Shown: in pieces, positions 54,670 through 63,619 of the stretch
How positions within the stretch are numbered: position 1 is the first letter of the stretch
Layout of the letters: each line of letters opens with the position of its first letter
DNA from: Myxococcus fulvus
Lineage (GTDB): Bacteria; Myxococcota; Myxococcia; Myxococcales; Myxococcaceae
Assembly: GCF_900111765.1 (NCBI RefSeq)
Contig: NZ_FOIB01000001.1
Coordinates: 1,612,001 to 1,676,000, forward strand
Direction: 5' to 3'
Length of the DNA stretch: 64,000 nucleotides
Notes under the pieces: model-generated
What the model was told of the DNA's origin: nothing
The model's database searches: none
Seen by the model: only the letters and a program-made list of their open reading frames with translations
Program-made: the position numbers and the translations under genes

Positions 54670-56061
54670 GTGTTGGATTTCAGCAAGGCGGGGTGGTTGA
54701 CCCCGCTCCTCAACGAAGCGGTCGCGGCCCATCTGGGGTCGCCCGCTCCGGAGGAGAGTGCCTTGCGGCTGGGGCCCGGGCGCGCCCGGGCTCGGGCGTA
54801 TCTGCGGCGCACCCTGCGCGCCAGCGGGCTGTTGTACGGCACCCCAGCGGACGCGCCCACGGCGCTGGACGCGATGCCGGACAACGAGTTCCAGGCGCGG
54901 GCGCTGGAGGACCAGCTCTTCCACGCGGTGCTGCGGACGCTGGCGGCGCTCGCGCTGGAGCTGGCGCGGCAGGTGGGTGCGCCCGAGGGGCGCCGGGTGG
55001 AGCAGCTGCTGGTGCTCTTCTCCGTGCTGGGCGGGGAGCTGATGCTGGCGGAGGTGCTGGCGGAGCAGCTGGCCCAGGGCAAGCCGGTGACGAAGCGGCA
55101 GGTGGCCAAGGTGGAGGTGGCGCTGCGCAAGCGCGAGCCCACGTTGGCCGGTGACCCCGTGTACGGGCTGGTGCTGCACAACGGCGCGCAGTACGCGGAC
55201 GCGCAGCTGTTCTGTCGGCAGGCCATCGACTACTTCGCGAGCGGGCGCTTGTCGCGGGAGCAGACGCGGCGGCGGTTGGACTTCGCGTCGAAGCAGAAGG
55301 CGCTGCTGGTGGAGGTGTTGACGGGGCTGGCGTGCGTGGACCGGTTGCCGGGGACTCCCGCGCGGCGGGCCATCCTCAAGCAGGTGGAGGACTTGCGGCT
55401 GCCGGCGGCGATGGCGTCCGAGCTGAAGGCGGCGGTGAAGCAGTCCTTCGAGCGGCGGCGCTCGGTGCGGGACGTGGTGCGCCAGGTGCGCAGCGTGGAC
55501 ATGCGCCACTTCCTGTTGGAGCAGACGCTGCTGGCGGCGCTGGTGGACGGGCGGCGCACGCGGCGGGAGCGGGCCTTCATCGACACGCTGGCGGACGCGC
55601 TGCACGTGTCGAAGGAGGAGCTGCACCGGCTGGAGCTGGAGATGGCGGAGTTCTACGCGCGCCATCGCTCCATCGTGGATGTGTTCACGGTGCGCGACGC
55701 GGCCAGCGCCATGGGTGATGACATGGTGGCGGGCATGCAGGAGACGCTGGAGAAGAACTTCTACCGGCTGATGCAGGAGGTCCGCGAGACGGGGGACCTG
55801 GCGGTGCTGGTGGCGAAGGTGGCGCGGCGTCAGAAGCTCACGGAGGACGAGCGGCAGCGCATGCGCGCGCAGCTCATCGACGTGGCGAAGGCGATTCCCG
55901 CGCTCGCCATCTTCGCGGCGCCCGGTGGGTTGCTGCTGTTGGCGGCGCTGGCCAAGTTGCTGCCGTTCAGTCTGTTGCCCAGCGCGTTCCAGGACGACGA
56001 CGTCCCCGAGGTGCTCCCCGATGACGCCGAGGACTTCGGCCCGGAGCGCGAGGCGGGGTGA
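54670..56061 (+). CDS. LETM1-related protein with TerB-like segment
   Basis: A protein of 463 aa. The region 50-260 is helical (LEDQLFHAVLRTLAALALEL, VKQSFERRRSVRDVVRQVRS). A TerB-like stretch follows (LLAALVDGRRTRRERAFIDT; LADALHVSKEELHRLELEM). Near the C-terminus FAAPGGLLLLAALAKLLPFS is the P-G-G-x-x-L hydrophobic segment of LETM1-type proteins, which in mitochondria handle ion exchange and ribosome binding. Bacterial relatives are called LETM1-related biofilm-associated. The GTG at 54670 is used; TTG at 54673 is as good. Function unknown. Confidence 0.8.
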   Translation: MLDFSKAGWLTPLLNEAVAAHLGSPAPEESALRLGPGRARARAYLRRTLRASGLLYGTPADAPTALDAMPDNEFQARALEDQLFHAVLRTLAALALELARQVGAPEGRRVEQLLVLFSVLGGELMLAEVLAEQLAQGKPVTKRQVAKVEVALRKREPTLAGDPVYGLVLHNGAQYADAQLFCRQAIDYFASGRLSREQTRRRLDFASKQKALLVEVLTGLACVDRLPGTPARRAILKQVEDLRLPAAMASELKAAVKQSFERRRSVRDVVRQVRSVDMRHFLLEQTLLAALVDGRRTRRERAFIDTLADALHVSKEELHRLELEMAEFYARHRSIVDVFTVRDAASAMGDDMVAGMQETLEKNFYRLMQEVRETGDLAVLVAKVARRQKLTEDERQRMRAQLIDVAKAIPALAIFAAPGGLLLLAALAKLLPFSLLPSAFQDDDVPEVLPDDAEDFGPEREAG

Positions 56062-56197
56062 GACGGGAGGTCGGCCGCTTGGATGTCGGCCTGCCCTGGC
56101 TCCTGGCGTGAAGGCGCTGCCATCGGCGCCGACGGTCCCCAGCTTCAGTGGGCGGACCGGGCCCGCGTGGCGCCCATTCCCCGCGGGAGGAAGGCCG

Positions 56198-56887
56198 ATG
56201 CGCGTCCATCAGCGTGATGTGGAGGTCGGCGTCGCCGGACGCCTGCTCGCGGGGTTCCTCTGCGTGCCCGAGCGGGCGAGCGGCCTGGTGATGCTCGTGG
56301 GGGACGAGGAGCTGGCGAAGGACTCCTCCGTGCGCGAGGTGCTGCACGCGGCGGGGCTCGCGACGCTGGGGCTCGACTGGCGCACCGCGGACGAGGAGCA
56401 GGCGGAGGACTGGACGGTGCGCGAGGGCGCGCACGTGGAGCTCATCGCGCATCGACTGGAAGTGGCGCGCGACTGGTTGCAGCGTGACGACGTGTTGTCG
56501 CTGTTGCCGGTGGGGTTCCTGGGGATGGGGTTGGGCGCGGCCGCGGTGCTGGTGGCGGCGGCGCATCAGCCACAGGGGGTGCAGGCGGTCGTCACGCTGG
56601 GGGGAAGGCCGGACAAGGCGGGCTCGGTGGTGGCGGAGGTGCGTGTGCCCACGCTGGTGCTCGGGGCGGGGGAGGACGCGGACCGGGCGATGCTCGCGCG
56701 GCGGGTGTTCGATGGATTGGCGCCGGGGATGCGCAAGGGGCTCCAGTTGGTCGAGGGCGCGAGCCGGAGGTTCGAGGAGGCAGCGCCACGGGCGCGCGCG
56801 GCGCGCATGGCGGCGGCGTGGTTCTCGGATTGTTTCCGCGCGGTCGCCGGGCCCGGGGTCGTCGAGTGGAGCGAGGGCACCGCGTGA
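56198..56887 (+). CDS. Degenerate alpha/beta hydrolase (dienelactone hydrolase-like)
   Basis: A protein of 229 aa that follows the dienelactone hydrolase family along its length: FLCVPERASGLVMLVGD, REVLHAAGLATLGLDWRTAD, LIAHRLEVARDWL, VVTLGGRPDKAG and VPTLVLGAGEDAD. The nucleophile elbow, usually G-x-S-x-G (FGASTG in close relatives), reads GMGLG at 109-113, so the serine is replaced by glycine 111. It is therefore probably not an active hydrolase of the usual type. The ATG at 56198 has GGGAGGAAGG upstream. It stands alone after the LETM1-like gene. Confidence 0.8.
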   Translation: MRVHQRDVEVGVAGRLLAGFLCVPERASGLVMLVGDEELAKDSSVREVLHAAGLATLGLDWRTADEEQAEDWTVREGAHVELIAHRLEVARDWLQRDDVLSLLPVGFLGMGLGAAAVLVAAAHQPQGVQAVVTLGGRPDKAGSVVAEVRVPTLVLGAGEDADRAMLARRVFDGLAPGMRKGLQLVEGASRRFEEAAPRARAARMAAAWFSDCFRAVAGPGVVEWSEGTA

Positions 56888-57350
56888 CGTGTGTAGGGGG
56901 ACAAGCTGCGTCGGATTGCGCTCGTGGGGGCCCGCCCCGTTGCGTGAACCGTCCAGGTGCCTCCGCGCAAGCGACGGGATGGACAGGCACGAGTGCGCTC
57001 ACCGGATGGTTTGGCTGTGGCGCCGCACGACCCGCGCGAACGGGTTCGCGCCTGTCACACGTCGGACGAGCTGAGACGCCGCGACGCCGAGAGGCTGTCT
57101 GTGGTTGTTGTTCCAGTCGACGCGCGATGAGGCGATGGCGGACCTGCATGGGCGCATGCGGTTTGAACGGAACGTGCGACGAAACGGAGTGTGCCCATTC
57201 GCACGGTGCGCTCGCATCTCCGTGGCTTATCGATGCATCAGGTGATGGGCGATGGCGCTTGTCGCCTCACATGGCGGGCGCCGTGCCCAGGCGTTACTCC
57301 GGTGCCGTGACGTGGAGGGAGCAGGGCGTGATGAGGGAGTCGCGAGTCCC
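56888..57350 (+). other. Long intergenic region, no convincing gene
   Basis: 463 bp between the hydrolase-like and FUSC genes. GC is lower than around it and codon-position bias is absent in all frames. It holds TTGTTGTT and repeated GATG/GCGATGGCG motifs (57127-57260), but no strong hairpin, RNA gene or conserved frame that I can support. It probably contains the FUSC promoter; an RNA cannot be excluded. Confidence 0.5.
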
Positions 57351-59462
57351 ATGAATGTGTTCCGGCGCCACTTGGAGTCGTTCGTCCGGGTGGAGCCCGT
57401 GCGTCCCGCGCTCGGGGCGGGGCTGCGCGCCGCGCTCGCGGTGGGCCTGCCCATGGTGGTCGCCGCCACCCAGCATCTGCCCGCCGTGACGTGGGTGGGC
57501 ATGGCCGGCCTCTTCGTCACGCTCGTGGACCGCGGCGGCCCTTATCGCGACAGGGCCGTCACCATGGGCGCGATGACGCTCCTGGGCGCGGTGATGGGGC
57601 TCGTCTCCGCGCTGCAGCTCCCCGACTGGGCCGATGTCCTGCTCACCCTCGCCTGGGTGACGGCGTGCGGCTTCGCGCGCTCCTATGGTGACACACCCGG
57701 ACTGATGGGCGTGGTGCTCGCCAACTACACCGTCGTCTCACTGGCGCTGCCCGCGCAGGGCCTCGCCGACGCGCTGTCCCGCTCCGGGTTGTTCATCCTC
57801 GGTGGCCTGTGGGCGATGATGCTCGCGCTGGTGCTCTGGCCGCTGCGCCCCTATCGACCCGCGCGCCTCGCCATCTCCCGCTGCTACCGCGCGCTGGCCT
57901 CCCGCGCCGAAGAGGTCGGCCGCTGGCCGCTCGATGGTCCGCCTCCTCCCGTCAATCTGGTGGAGGTGGTCGACTGGGAGTCGCGCGTGCGCATGTCCCT
58001 GGAGGACGCGCGAAGCGTGCTGGCCTCCACCCGCCGCAACCGCGCGGGCGAGAGCAACCGGGGCGAGCACCTGCTCGTGTTGCTCGAAGGCGCGGACGCG
58101 CTGCTCGCGATGCTGGTCGCGTTGCCGGAGACCCTGGAGCTCGCGCCCCGCGAGCCTCGCTTCCACGCCCTGCGCGCCGAGATCCAGCGAGCGCTCGCGG
58201 ACCACTCGCGAGACCTCCTGCACATCGCCCGCGCGCTGGAGCAGGAGAAGCACGAACTGGAGCCCTCGGTCTGGAGCACGGACCGCGTCCGGCGCGCGCT
58301 CGCGTCCCTGGTCACCGAGGGCGAGTTGCCTGACCCTGCGCGCGCCGCGTACTCACATGCGGAGGCACTGCTGGTCCGCCTGCGGGAGTACTCGGAGGCC
58401 TTGCTGGAGGTCGCCAACCACCTGGAGGACGGCGGCCCCGTCGAGTCGGACCTGCCCATGGGGCCGCATCCCGCGTCCGCGCGCAGCCGTCCCTTGCTCG
58501 AACCCCTGCGCGATAACTGGGGCACCGACTCCGTCATCTTCCGCCACGCGCTTCGCCTGGGCATCACCGCCGCGCTCGCCACCGCGCTCGTGCGTGGACT
58601 CGGGCTGAATCACGGCTACTGGGTCATCATCACCGTCATCGTCGTGCTCCAGCCCTACTCGGGGATGACCTTCGAGCGTGGCGTGCAGCGCGCCGCGGGC
58701 ACGCTGCTCGGCGGCGCGCTGGCGGCGGGATTGGTGGCGCTCGTGAGGGACCCGGTGGTGCTGCTCGGCGCCATCATGGCGTTCTTCGCCGTGGCCATCG
58801 CCGTGAAGCCGATGAGCCTCGCCGCCTTCCAGGTGCTGCTCGCACCCGCGCTGGTGCTGCTCGCGGAGATTCAGACCGGAGACTGGGAGCTGGCCGGAGT
58901 GCGCGTCATCAACACGCTGCTCGGCGGCGTGCTGGCCCTGGTGGGCGCGTGGCTCTTGTGGCCCAGCCCCGAGCACTCGCGCTTCCCGGAGGAGGTCGCC
59001 AACGCGTTGCGCGCCGACCGCGACTATCTCCTGAGCGTGGCCTCCGCGCGCTCGGACGAAGAGCCCCAGGTGCGCGAGGCGCGGCGCAAGCTGGGCCTCC
59101 AGTTGCTGTCCGCGGAGGCCTCCTTCCAGCGGCTGCTCTCCGAGTGGCGCGGCTCCTCGCGACAGCTCGAACCCGCCATGGCGCTGCTCGCGTATGCGCG
59201 GCGCTTCGGCTCCGCCGTGACGGCGCTGGCCGCCAGTCGGCAGGGACGCAAGGACCTGGCGCCCGTCATCGGCTACGCGGGAAACGTGCTCGAGGACCTG
59301 GCGCTCGCCGTGGAGCACCGCCGCGCACCGTCTCCGCTGCCCAGGTCCGCGGCGCAGGAGAGCCTGGACGTGCTCTCCCGCACCCAGATGGACCGGCTGG
59401 TGCGTCAGCTCACCGTGCTTCACAAGGCCACGGTGCGCGCGGCGCCTCAGCTCACGGGTTGA
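57351..59462 (+). CDS. FUSC family membrane transporter
   Basis: A protein of 703 aa with two sets of about five to six transmembrane helices (ALAVGLPMVVAATQHLPAVT, VLANYTVVSLALPAQGLADA; later VIITVIVVLQPYSGMTFERG, LLGAIMAFFAVAIAVKPMSL), each followed by a cytosolic helical domain. This is the FUSC/YccS-AaeB layout. Fusaric acid resistance proteins and AaeB export aromatic acids. The substrate is unknown here; no membrane-fusion or outer-membrane partner is adjacent. The ATG at 57351 is preferred over an in-frame start at 57252. Confidence 0.9.
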   Translation: MNVFRRHLESFVRVEPVRPALGAGLRAALAVGLPMVVAATQHLPAVTWVGMAGLFVTLVDRGGPYRDRAVTMGAMTLLGAVMGLVSALQLPDWADVLLTLAWVTACGFARSYGDTPGLMGVVLANYTVVSLALPAQGLADALSRSGLFILGGLWAMMLALVLWPLRPYRPARLAISRCYRALASRAEEVGRWPLDGPPPPVNLVEVVDWESRVRMSLEDARSVLASTRRNRAGESNRGEHLLVLLEGADALLAMLVALPETLELAPREPRFHALRAEIQRALADHSRDLLHIARALEQEKHELEPSVWSTDRVRRALASLVTEGELPDPARAAYSHAEALLVRLREYSEALLEVANHLEDGGPVESDLPMGPHPASARSRPLLEPLRDNWGTDSVIFRHALRLGITAALATALVRGLGLNHGYWVIITVIVVLQPYSGMTFERGVQRAAGTLLGGALAAGLVALVRDPVVLLGAIMAFFAVAIAVKPMSLAAFQVLLAPALVLLAEIQTGDWELAGVRVINTLLGGVLALVGAWLLWPSPEHSRFPEEVANALRADRDYLLSVASARSDEEPQVREARRKLGLQLLSAEASFQRLLSEWRGSSRQLEPAMALLAYARRFGSAVTALAASRQGRKDLAPVIGYAGNVLEDLALAVEHRRAPSPLPRSAAQESLDVLSRTQMDRLVRQLTVLHKATVRAAPQLTG

Positions 59463-59471
59463 ACCCTTGAA

Positions 59472-61064
59472 TCAGGTCCGCTCGATGCGCGCCAGCAGCC
59501 GGCGCAGGTCCTCGTTGACGCTCGCGTACTGCGTGACGCCCTGCTCAGCCTGGAGCTGCTTGCGCAGGTCCGGCAGCGACGTCTCGCGGACCTTCTTCGC
59601 CGCGTCTTGCGAGCCGTCCACCAGCCACCCCATGGCGAGGATGAGCGCCAGGCGCACCTCGGTGTCGCGCTCGGACAGTTTCGCCGCGAGCGCCGGCGCG
59701 TGCTCCGCCGAGCCCGAGCGCCCCACCTCCAGCGCGGCGCGCTCCAGCATCGGCTTGGTCGCCTTGTCCATGCGCTGCACCCAGCAGCCCGCGTTGCCCG
59801 TGCACGCCTGCCCCGCCTCCAGCAGCGCCGCGTGCGCGGTGATCTCCTCCGCGCGCTTCTTGCCCAGCCCCGCCGCGTCCTCGCAGCCTTCCTCCTGCGT
59901 GGCCTTGCAGTCCGCCGCGGTGCGCGCCGGCTCACCGGTGGCCAGCTTCTGCAGGAGGGGCTGCTCGCGCGCGTCACCCAGCATCGCCAGCCCCTTCACC
60001 GCCACCTCGCGCGCGTACCAGTCGCCGGTGCCCGCGGCCTTCTCCAGCGCGGGCAGCGCGTCGCGGCCGCCCAGGCGCACCAGCGCCTTCACGTACGCGT
60101 CGCGCACCGTGGGGTCCGTCTCCAGCACCAGCGTCGTCAGCGGCTTGACCGCCTCGGTCGCGCGCAGGCGGCCCAGCGCATCCGCCGCCTGCATCCGCAC
60201 CAGCGACTGGATCTGCACATCCGAGTGCGAGAACGACAGCAGCTTGAGCAGCGGCTCCACCGCGCGCTTCTCGCGCAAGTCTCCGAGCACCGTCGCCGCC
60301 TTCATCGGATAGCTGGCCGGGTTGACGCCGTTCGTCTTCGCCCACGCGAGCAGCTCCGCGTCACGCCCCTCCAGCGCGGGCAGCAGCGCGTCCGCCGCGG
60401 GCTGGCCCAACTGGAACAGCGCGAAGCTGCTCTCCACGTAGAAGGACTTGCCCTTGCGCTCCTTGGTCAGCATCCGGATGAGCGCCGGCGCCGCGCGGCC
60501 GTCACCGATGTGCCCCAGCGCCTCGATGGCCTTCTTGTTGAGGAACGGCTCCACGCCCTCGTCCGTCGCCAGGACGATGAGCGGCTCCACCGCCTCCTTC
60601 GCCTTCATGCTCCCCAGGACTTGAATGGCCTCGATGCGCGCGTACGTGTCCTTGGCCCTCAACAGCGGCACCAGCGCGGGCACGGCGCGCACGTCGCCGA
60701 TGGCGCCCAGCGCCGTCACCATCGCCTTGTTCGCCAGCTGCGAGGACATGTCACCCGCGGCCGGGTCGATGGCCGCCGACAGCGCCTCCACCGACGAGGC
60801 GTGGTGCACGTCCCCAATCGCGCGGGCCAGCGCCGCCTTCACCTCGGGCTTGCGCTCTTGCGAGAGCGCCTCGTGCAGCATGGGCAGGAAGCTCTCGTTG
60901 ACCTTGGTCTTCGTCCGCATCGCCTCGATGAGGCGCACCCGGTCCTCCGCTCGCCGCGTCTGCTGGAGCGTCCCGGCCCAGTAGTCGGGCGTGTTCGGGT
61001 CCGACTTACAGGCGACAAAACAGAGAACAGCGGCAACACACCACGCTGCGAGGGGGCGGCTCAT
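59472..61064 (-). CDS. HEAT-repeat lipoprotein
   Basis: A protein of 530 aa. A lipoprotein signal (RPLAAWCVAAVLCFVAC, Cys19) leads to a series of about ten HEAT/PBS-lyase-type repeats, such as KAMVTALGAIGDVRAVPALV, RIEAIQVLGSMKAKEAVEPL, KKAIEALGHIGDGRAAPALI and KAATVLGDLREKRAVEPLLK. A Cys-containing loop (CKATQEEGCEDA, ACTGNAGCW) interrupts them near residue 400. It is probably an outer-membrane-anchored periplasmic scaffold. The ATG at 61064 has AGGAG upstream. It converges with FUSC with only 9 bp between the stops. Confidence 0.88.
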   Translation of the reverse strand: MSRPLAAWCVAAVLCFVACKSDPNTPDYWAGTLQQTRRAEDRVRLIEAMRTKTKVNESFLPMLHEALSQERKPEVKAALARAIGDVHHASSVEALSAAIDPAAGDMSSQLANKAMVTALGAIGDVRAVPALVPLLRAKDTYARIEAIQVLGSMKAKEAVEPLIVLATDEGVEPFLNKKAIEALGHIGDGRAAPALIRMLTKERKGKSFYVESSFALFQLGQPAADALLPALEGRDAELLAWAKTNGVNPASYPMKAATVLGDLREKRAVEPLLKLLSFSHSDVQIQSLVRMQAADALGRLRATEAVKPLTTLVLETDPTVRDAYVKALVRLGGRDALPALEKAAGTGDWYAREVAVKGLAMLGDAREQPLLQKLATGEPARTAADCKATQEEGCEDAAGLGKKRAEEITAHAALLEAGQACTGNAGCWVQRMDKATKPMLERAALEVGRSGSAEHAPALAAKLSERDTEVRLALILAMGWLVDGSQDAAKKVRETSLPDLRKQLQAEQGVTQYASVNEDLRRLLARIERT

Positions 61065-61139
61065 CGAGGCTCCTGGGCGTCGTCTGCGGGGTTGTCCTGT
61101 CGGGAGTCGTAAACCTCCTGTCACGAAGGAAGCAAACCA

Positions 61140-61154
61140 CCCAGGTCACCTGGG
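61140..61154. promoter_or_regulatory. Inverted repeat upstream of the HAMP-like gene
   Basis: CCCAGG-TCA-CCTGGG, a perfect 6-bp-arm repeat 17 bp before the ATG at 61172 and next to TACGCT (61156-61161), a possible -10. It could be an operator in the 107-bp divergent promoter. Confidence 0.4.
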
Positions 61155-61171
61155 GTACGCTGGTCAACGAC

Positions 61172-61753
61172 ATGTCCGACGACACTCACAAGGCGCCGCG
61201 CCCGGGCTACACCCGACGGACCTACCTGCTCGACCGGGAATTCCAGCTCAAGTACATCCTTCTGCTGGCTGGCATCGGTGCGGGCAGCGTGGCGGTGTTC
61301 GGAGCCCTGGCGTACCGGCTCCACGCCTCCTCGGTGGACTCAGGCGTGGGGGCGGGTGACTCCATCATGTGGCTCACCGTGCTGGGCTCGGTGGGACTGG
61401 GGGCGCTCCTGGGCCTGTTCGGCCTGCTCTTCACCCACCGGGTGGCGGGCCCCGTCCACGTGATGAGCCTGTATGTCGCCGCGCTGGCCGCCGGGCGCTA
61501 TCCCCGGCTGCGGCCCCTGCGCAAGAAGGACGAATTGAAGCGCTTCTTCGACCGCTTCAGCGAGGCGGTGGACCGCATCCGCCAGCGCGAGGCGGACGAG
61601 GCACACGCCCTGGAGGGGGCCCTGGCCGCGTTGAAGCCCGTGGCCACCACCCCCGAGGCGCGCGAGGCGCTGGAAACCCTGTCCGCGCTGTGCACGCGCA
61701 AGCGTCAAGCAGTGGACAATCCCACCGCGAGCACCTTCAAGTCCGTGGCTTGA
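61172..61753 (+). CDS. Two-span membrane protein with HAMP-like cytoplasmic region
   Basis: A protein of 193 aa. Two transmembrane helices (LKYILLLAGIGAGSVAVFGA; IMWLTVLGSVGLGALLGLFG) flank a short periplasmic loop. The sequence after the second helix, THRVAGPVHVMSLYVAALAA then GRYPRLRPLRKKDELKRFFD, has the P-x-x-x-L and E/D-L pattern of a HAMP domain, followed by a coiled coil. There is no kinase or methyl-accepting output domain, so it may modulate a partner. It starts a same-strand run into fmt (28 bp apart). Confidence 0.8.
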   Translation: MSDDTHKAPRPGYTRRTYLLDREFQLKYILLLAGIGAGSVAVFGALAYRLHASSVDSGVGAGDSIMWLTVLGSVGLGALLGLFGLLFTHRVAGPVHVMSLYVAALAAGRYPRLRPLRKKDELKRFFDRFSEAVDRIRQREADEAHALEGALAALKPVATTPEAREALETLSALCTRKRQAVDNPTASTFKSVA

Positions 61754-61781
61754 AGCCTGCCCCGAAAAGAGCCCGAACAAC

Positions 61782-62717
61782 ATGAGCAGACCCCGCATCG
61801 TCTTCATGGGCACGCCGGATTTCGCCGTGTCATCGCTCGAAGCCTGTTTCGATTTGGGCGACGTGGTCGCCGTCGTCACCCAGCCGGACAAGCCCAAGGG
61901 GCGCGGCAACACCGTGACGGCGCCGCCGGTGAAGGAGCTGGCCGTCGCGCGCGGCGTGCCTGTGTTCCAGCCCGCCAAGCTGCGCACGCCCCCGTTCGTC
62001 GAGGAGCTGCGCCGCTTCTCGCCGGATGTCTGCGTGGTGACGGCCTACGGCCGCATCCTCCCCAAGGACATCCTGGAGCTGCCGCCCAAGGGCTGCGTCA
62101 ACGTGCACGGCTCGCTGCTCCCGCGCTTCCGGGGCGCCGCGCCCATCCAGTGGTCCATCGCGCACGGGGACACGGAGACGGGCGTGTCGCTGATGGTGAT
62201 GGACGAGGGCCTGGACACCGGCCCCGTGCTCGCGATGAAGCGCCTGCCCATCGGCCCCGAGGACACGAGCGCGACCATGTACCCGAAGCTGGCCGCGCTG
62301 GGCGGCGAGGTGCTGCGCGAGTTCCTGCCGGCGTACCTGAGCGGGGCGCTGAAGCCGGTGCCCCAGCCCTCGGAGGGCGTGGTGCTGGCGCCCATCATCG
62401 AGAAGGAGGAGGGGAAGCTGGACTTCACCCGTCCCGCCATCGCGCTGGAGCGCAGGCTGCGTGCCTTCACGCCGTGGCCCGGGGCGTTCACGTCGATGGG
62501 CGGCAAGCTGGTGAAGGTGCACCGCGTGAAGGTGGCGCAAGGGAAGGGTGCGCCGGGAACGGTGTTGTCCGCGGGCGCGGAGGGCATCGAGGTGGCGTGC
62601 GGCGAGGGCTCGCTCGTGCTGCTGGACATCCAGTTGGAAGGCAAGCGGGTGATGAAGGCGGCGGAGTTCCTCACGGGCCACAAGCTGGCCGTGGGCAGCC
62701 AGCCGTTCGGCACCTAG
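61782..62717 (+). CDS. fmt: Methionyl-tRNA formyltransferase
   Basis: Formylates initiator Met-tRNA with 10-formyl-tetrahydrofolate. 311 aa, E. coli 315. The N-terminal domain has IVFMGTPDFAV, VTQPDKPKGRG (specificity loop) and the catalytic VNVHGSLLPRFRGAAPIQ. The C-terminal tRNA-binding domain includes LRAFTPWPGAFT. Followed by an AroQ-like gene and rsmB on the same strand. In many bacteria fmt is joined to def and rsmB; def is not seen here. Confidence 0.97.
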   Translation: MSRPRIVFMGTPDFAVSSLEACFDLGDVVAVVTQPDKPKGRGNTVTAPPVKELAVARGVPVFQPAKLRTPPFVEELRRFSPDVCVVTAYGRILPKDILELPPKGCVNVHGSLLPRFRGAAPIQWSIAHGDTETGVSLMVMDEGLDTGPVLAMKRLPIGPEDTSATMYPKLAALGGEVLREFLPAYLSGALKPVPQPSEGVVLAPIIEKEEGKLDFTRPAIALERRLRAFTPWPGAFTSMGGKLVKVHRVKVAQGKGAPGTVLSAGAEGIEVACGEGSLVLLDIQLEGKRVMKAAEFLTGHKLAVGSQPFGT

Positions 62718-62758
62718 TCGATGGCCACGACGAGACGGACTCTTTCGAGTACAGGCGC

Positions 62759-63619
62759 ATGGGTATGAGACTGCTGGTGTTGCACGGGCCGAACTTGAAC
62801 CTGCTCGGTGTCCGCGAGGGCGGGCGCGGGCTGTCGGACCTGGATGCCGCGCTGAAGGCGCGCGCGAAGTCGCTGGGGATGGAGCTGACCGTCCTCCAGT
62901 CCAACCACGAGGGCGTGCTGCTGGACGCGCTCGCCGCCCATCGCGAGAAGGTGGACGGCGTCCTCGTCAATCCGGCGGGCCTGTTCGGCTCGTACGCGCT
63001 CAAGGAGGGGTTGGAGTTGGTCGGACTGCCCGCCATCGAGGTCATGCTGCGGCCGCCCGCGCGCGAGTCCGTGGTGGCCGAGGCGTGTGTCCTCCAGGTG
63101 CACGGGGCCGGCGGCTTCGAGCCGTACCTGGAGGCGCTGGAGACCTTCGCCAGTGGCGTCTTCACGCCCGGGAGCGCGAGCAAGACGCTCGACGGTGACG
63201 ACGACGATGACATCGTCCAGTCCCCGAGGAAGTCGAAATCGAAGAGCACGCCCGAGCCCAAGGGCGGCAAGACGCTGGGCCGCAAGCCGTCCCCCGCGAA
63301 GGAGGCCGCGCCCGAGTCGAAGGGCGGCAAGACGCTGGGGCGGGGGACGAAGTCCGCCTCGGTGACGACGGACCTGCTCACGCGGGCGCTCGTGCACCAG
63401 AAGATCTCCGACCGGCTCGCGGGCCGGCTCACCGCCGCGGAGCTGGCCTCCTGGGCGCGCTCCCGCTATGAGGCCCTCCAGCGCGGACTGCCCGCGGAGC
63501 AGGGCCAGCGGGCCGTGCTCGAGGAGCAGCTCCAGCGCCTCACGCTGTCCCACCTTCCCTCGACGCGGCTCTCCGATGAGCAGCTCGTGGACCTGATGAC
63601 CCGGCTCGACGAAGGATGA
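62759..63619 (+). CDS. Type II 3-dehydroquinase (AroQ)-like protein, probably not catalytic, with C-terminal extension
   Basis: A protein of 286 aa. Residues 1-130 follow AroQ closely in places: LLVLHGPNLNLLGVRE, VLQSNHEGVLLDALAA, VLVNPAGLFGSYALKEGLEL, AIEVMLRPPARE. But the loop after Arg19 lacks the catalytic tyrosine (GGRGLSDLD instead of a PxxYG), the usual GxLTHTS histidine is gone (GLFGS), and the VHxSN histidine is Met95. So dehydroquinate dehydration is unlikely. Residues 140-205 are Lys/Pro/Gly-rich and repeat PKGGKTLGR / SKGGKTLGR. The last 80 residues form a helical domain. Its position between fmt and rsmB (4-nt overlap) points to a translation-linked role. It could be annotated as aroQ by similarity. 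Confidence 0.85.
   Translation: MGMRLLVLHGPNLNLLGVREGGRGLSDLDAALKARAKSLGMELTVLQSNHEGVLLDALAAHREKVDGVLVNPAGLFGSYALKEGLELVGLPAIEVMLRPPARESVVAEACVLQVHGAGGFEPYLEALETFASGVFTPGSASKTLDGDDDDDIVQSPRKSKSKSTPEPKGGKTLGRKPSPAKEAAPESKGGKTLGRGTKSASVTTDLLTRALVHQKISDRLAGRLTAAELASWARSRYEALQRGLPAEQGQRAVLEEQLQRLTLSHLPSTRLSDEQLVDLMTRLDEG

Noticed and set aside
56999-57217. 72-codon minus-strand frame in the 56.9-57.3 kb gap
   Set aside because: Arg-rich, no codon bias, no Shine-Dalgarno and no motif.
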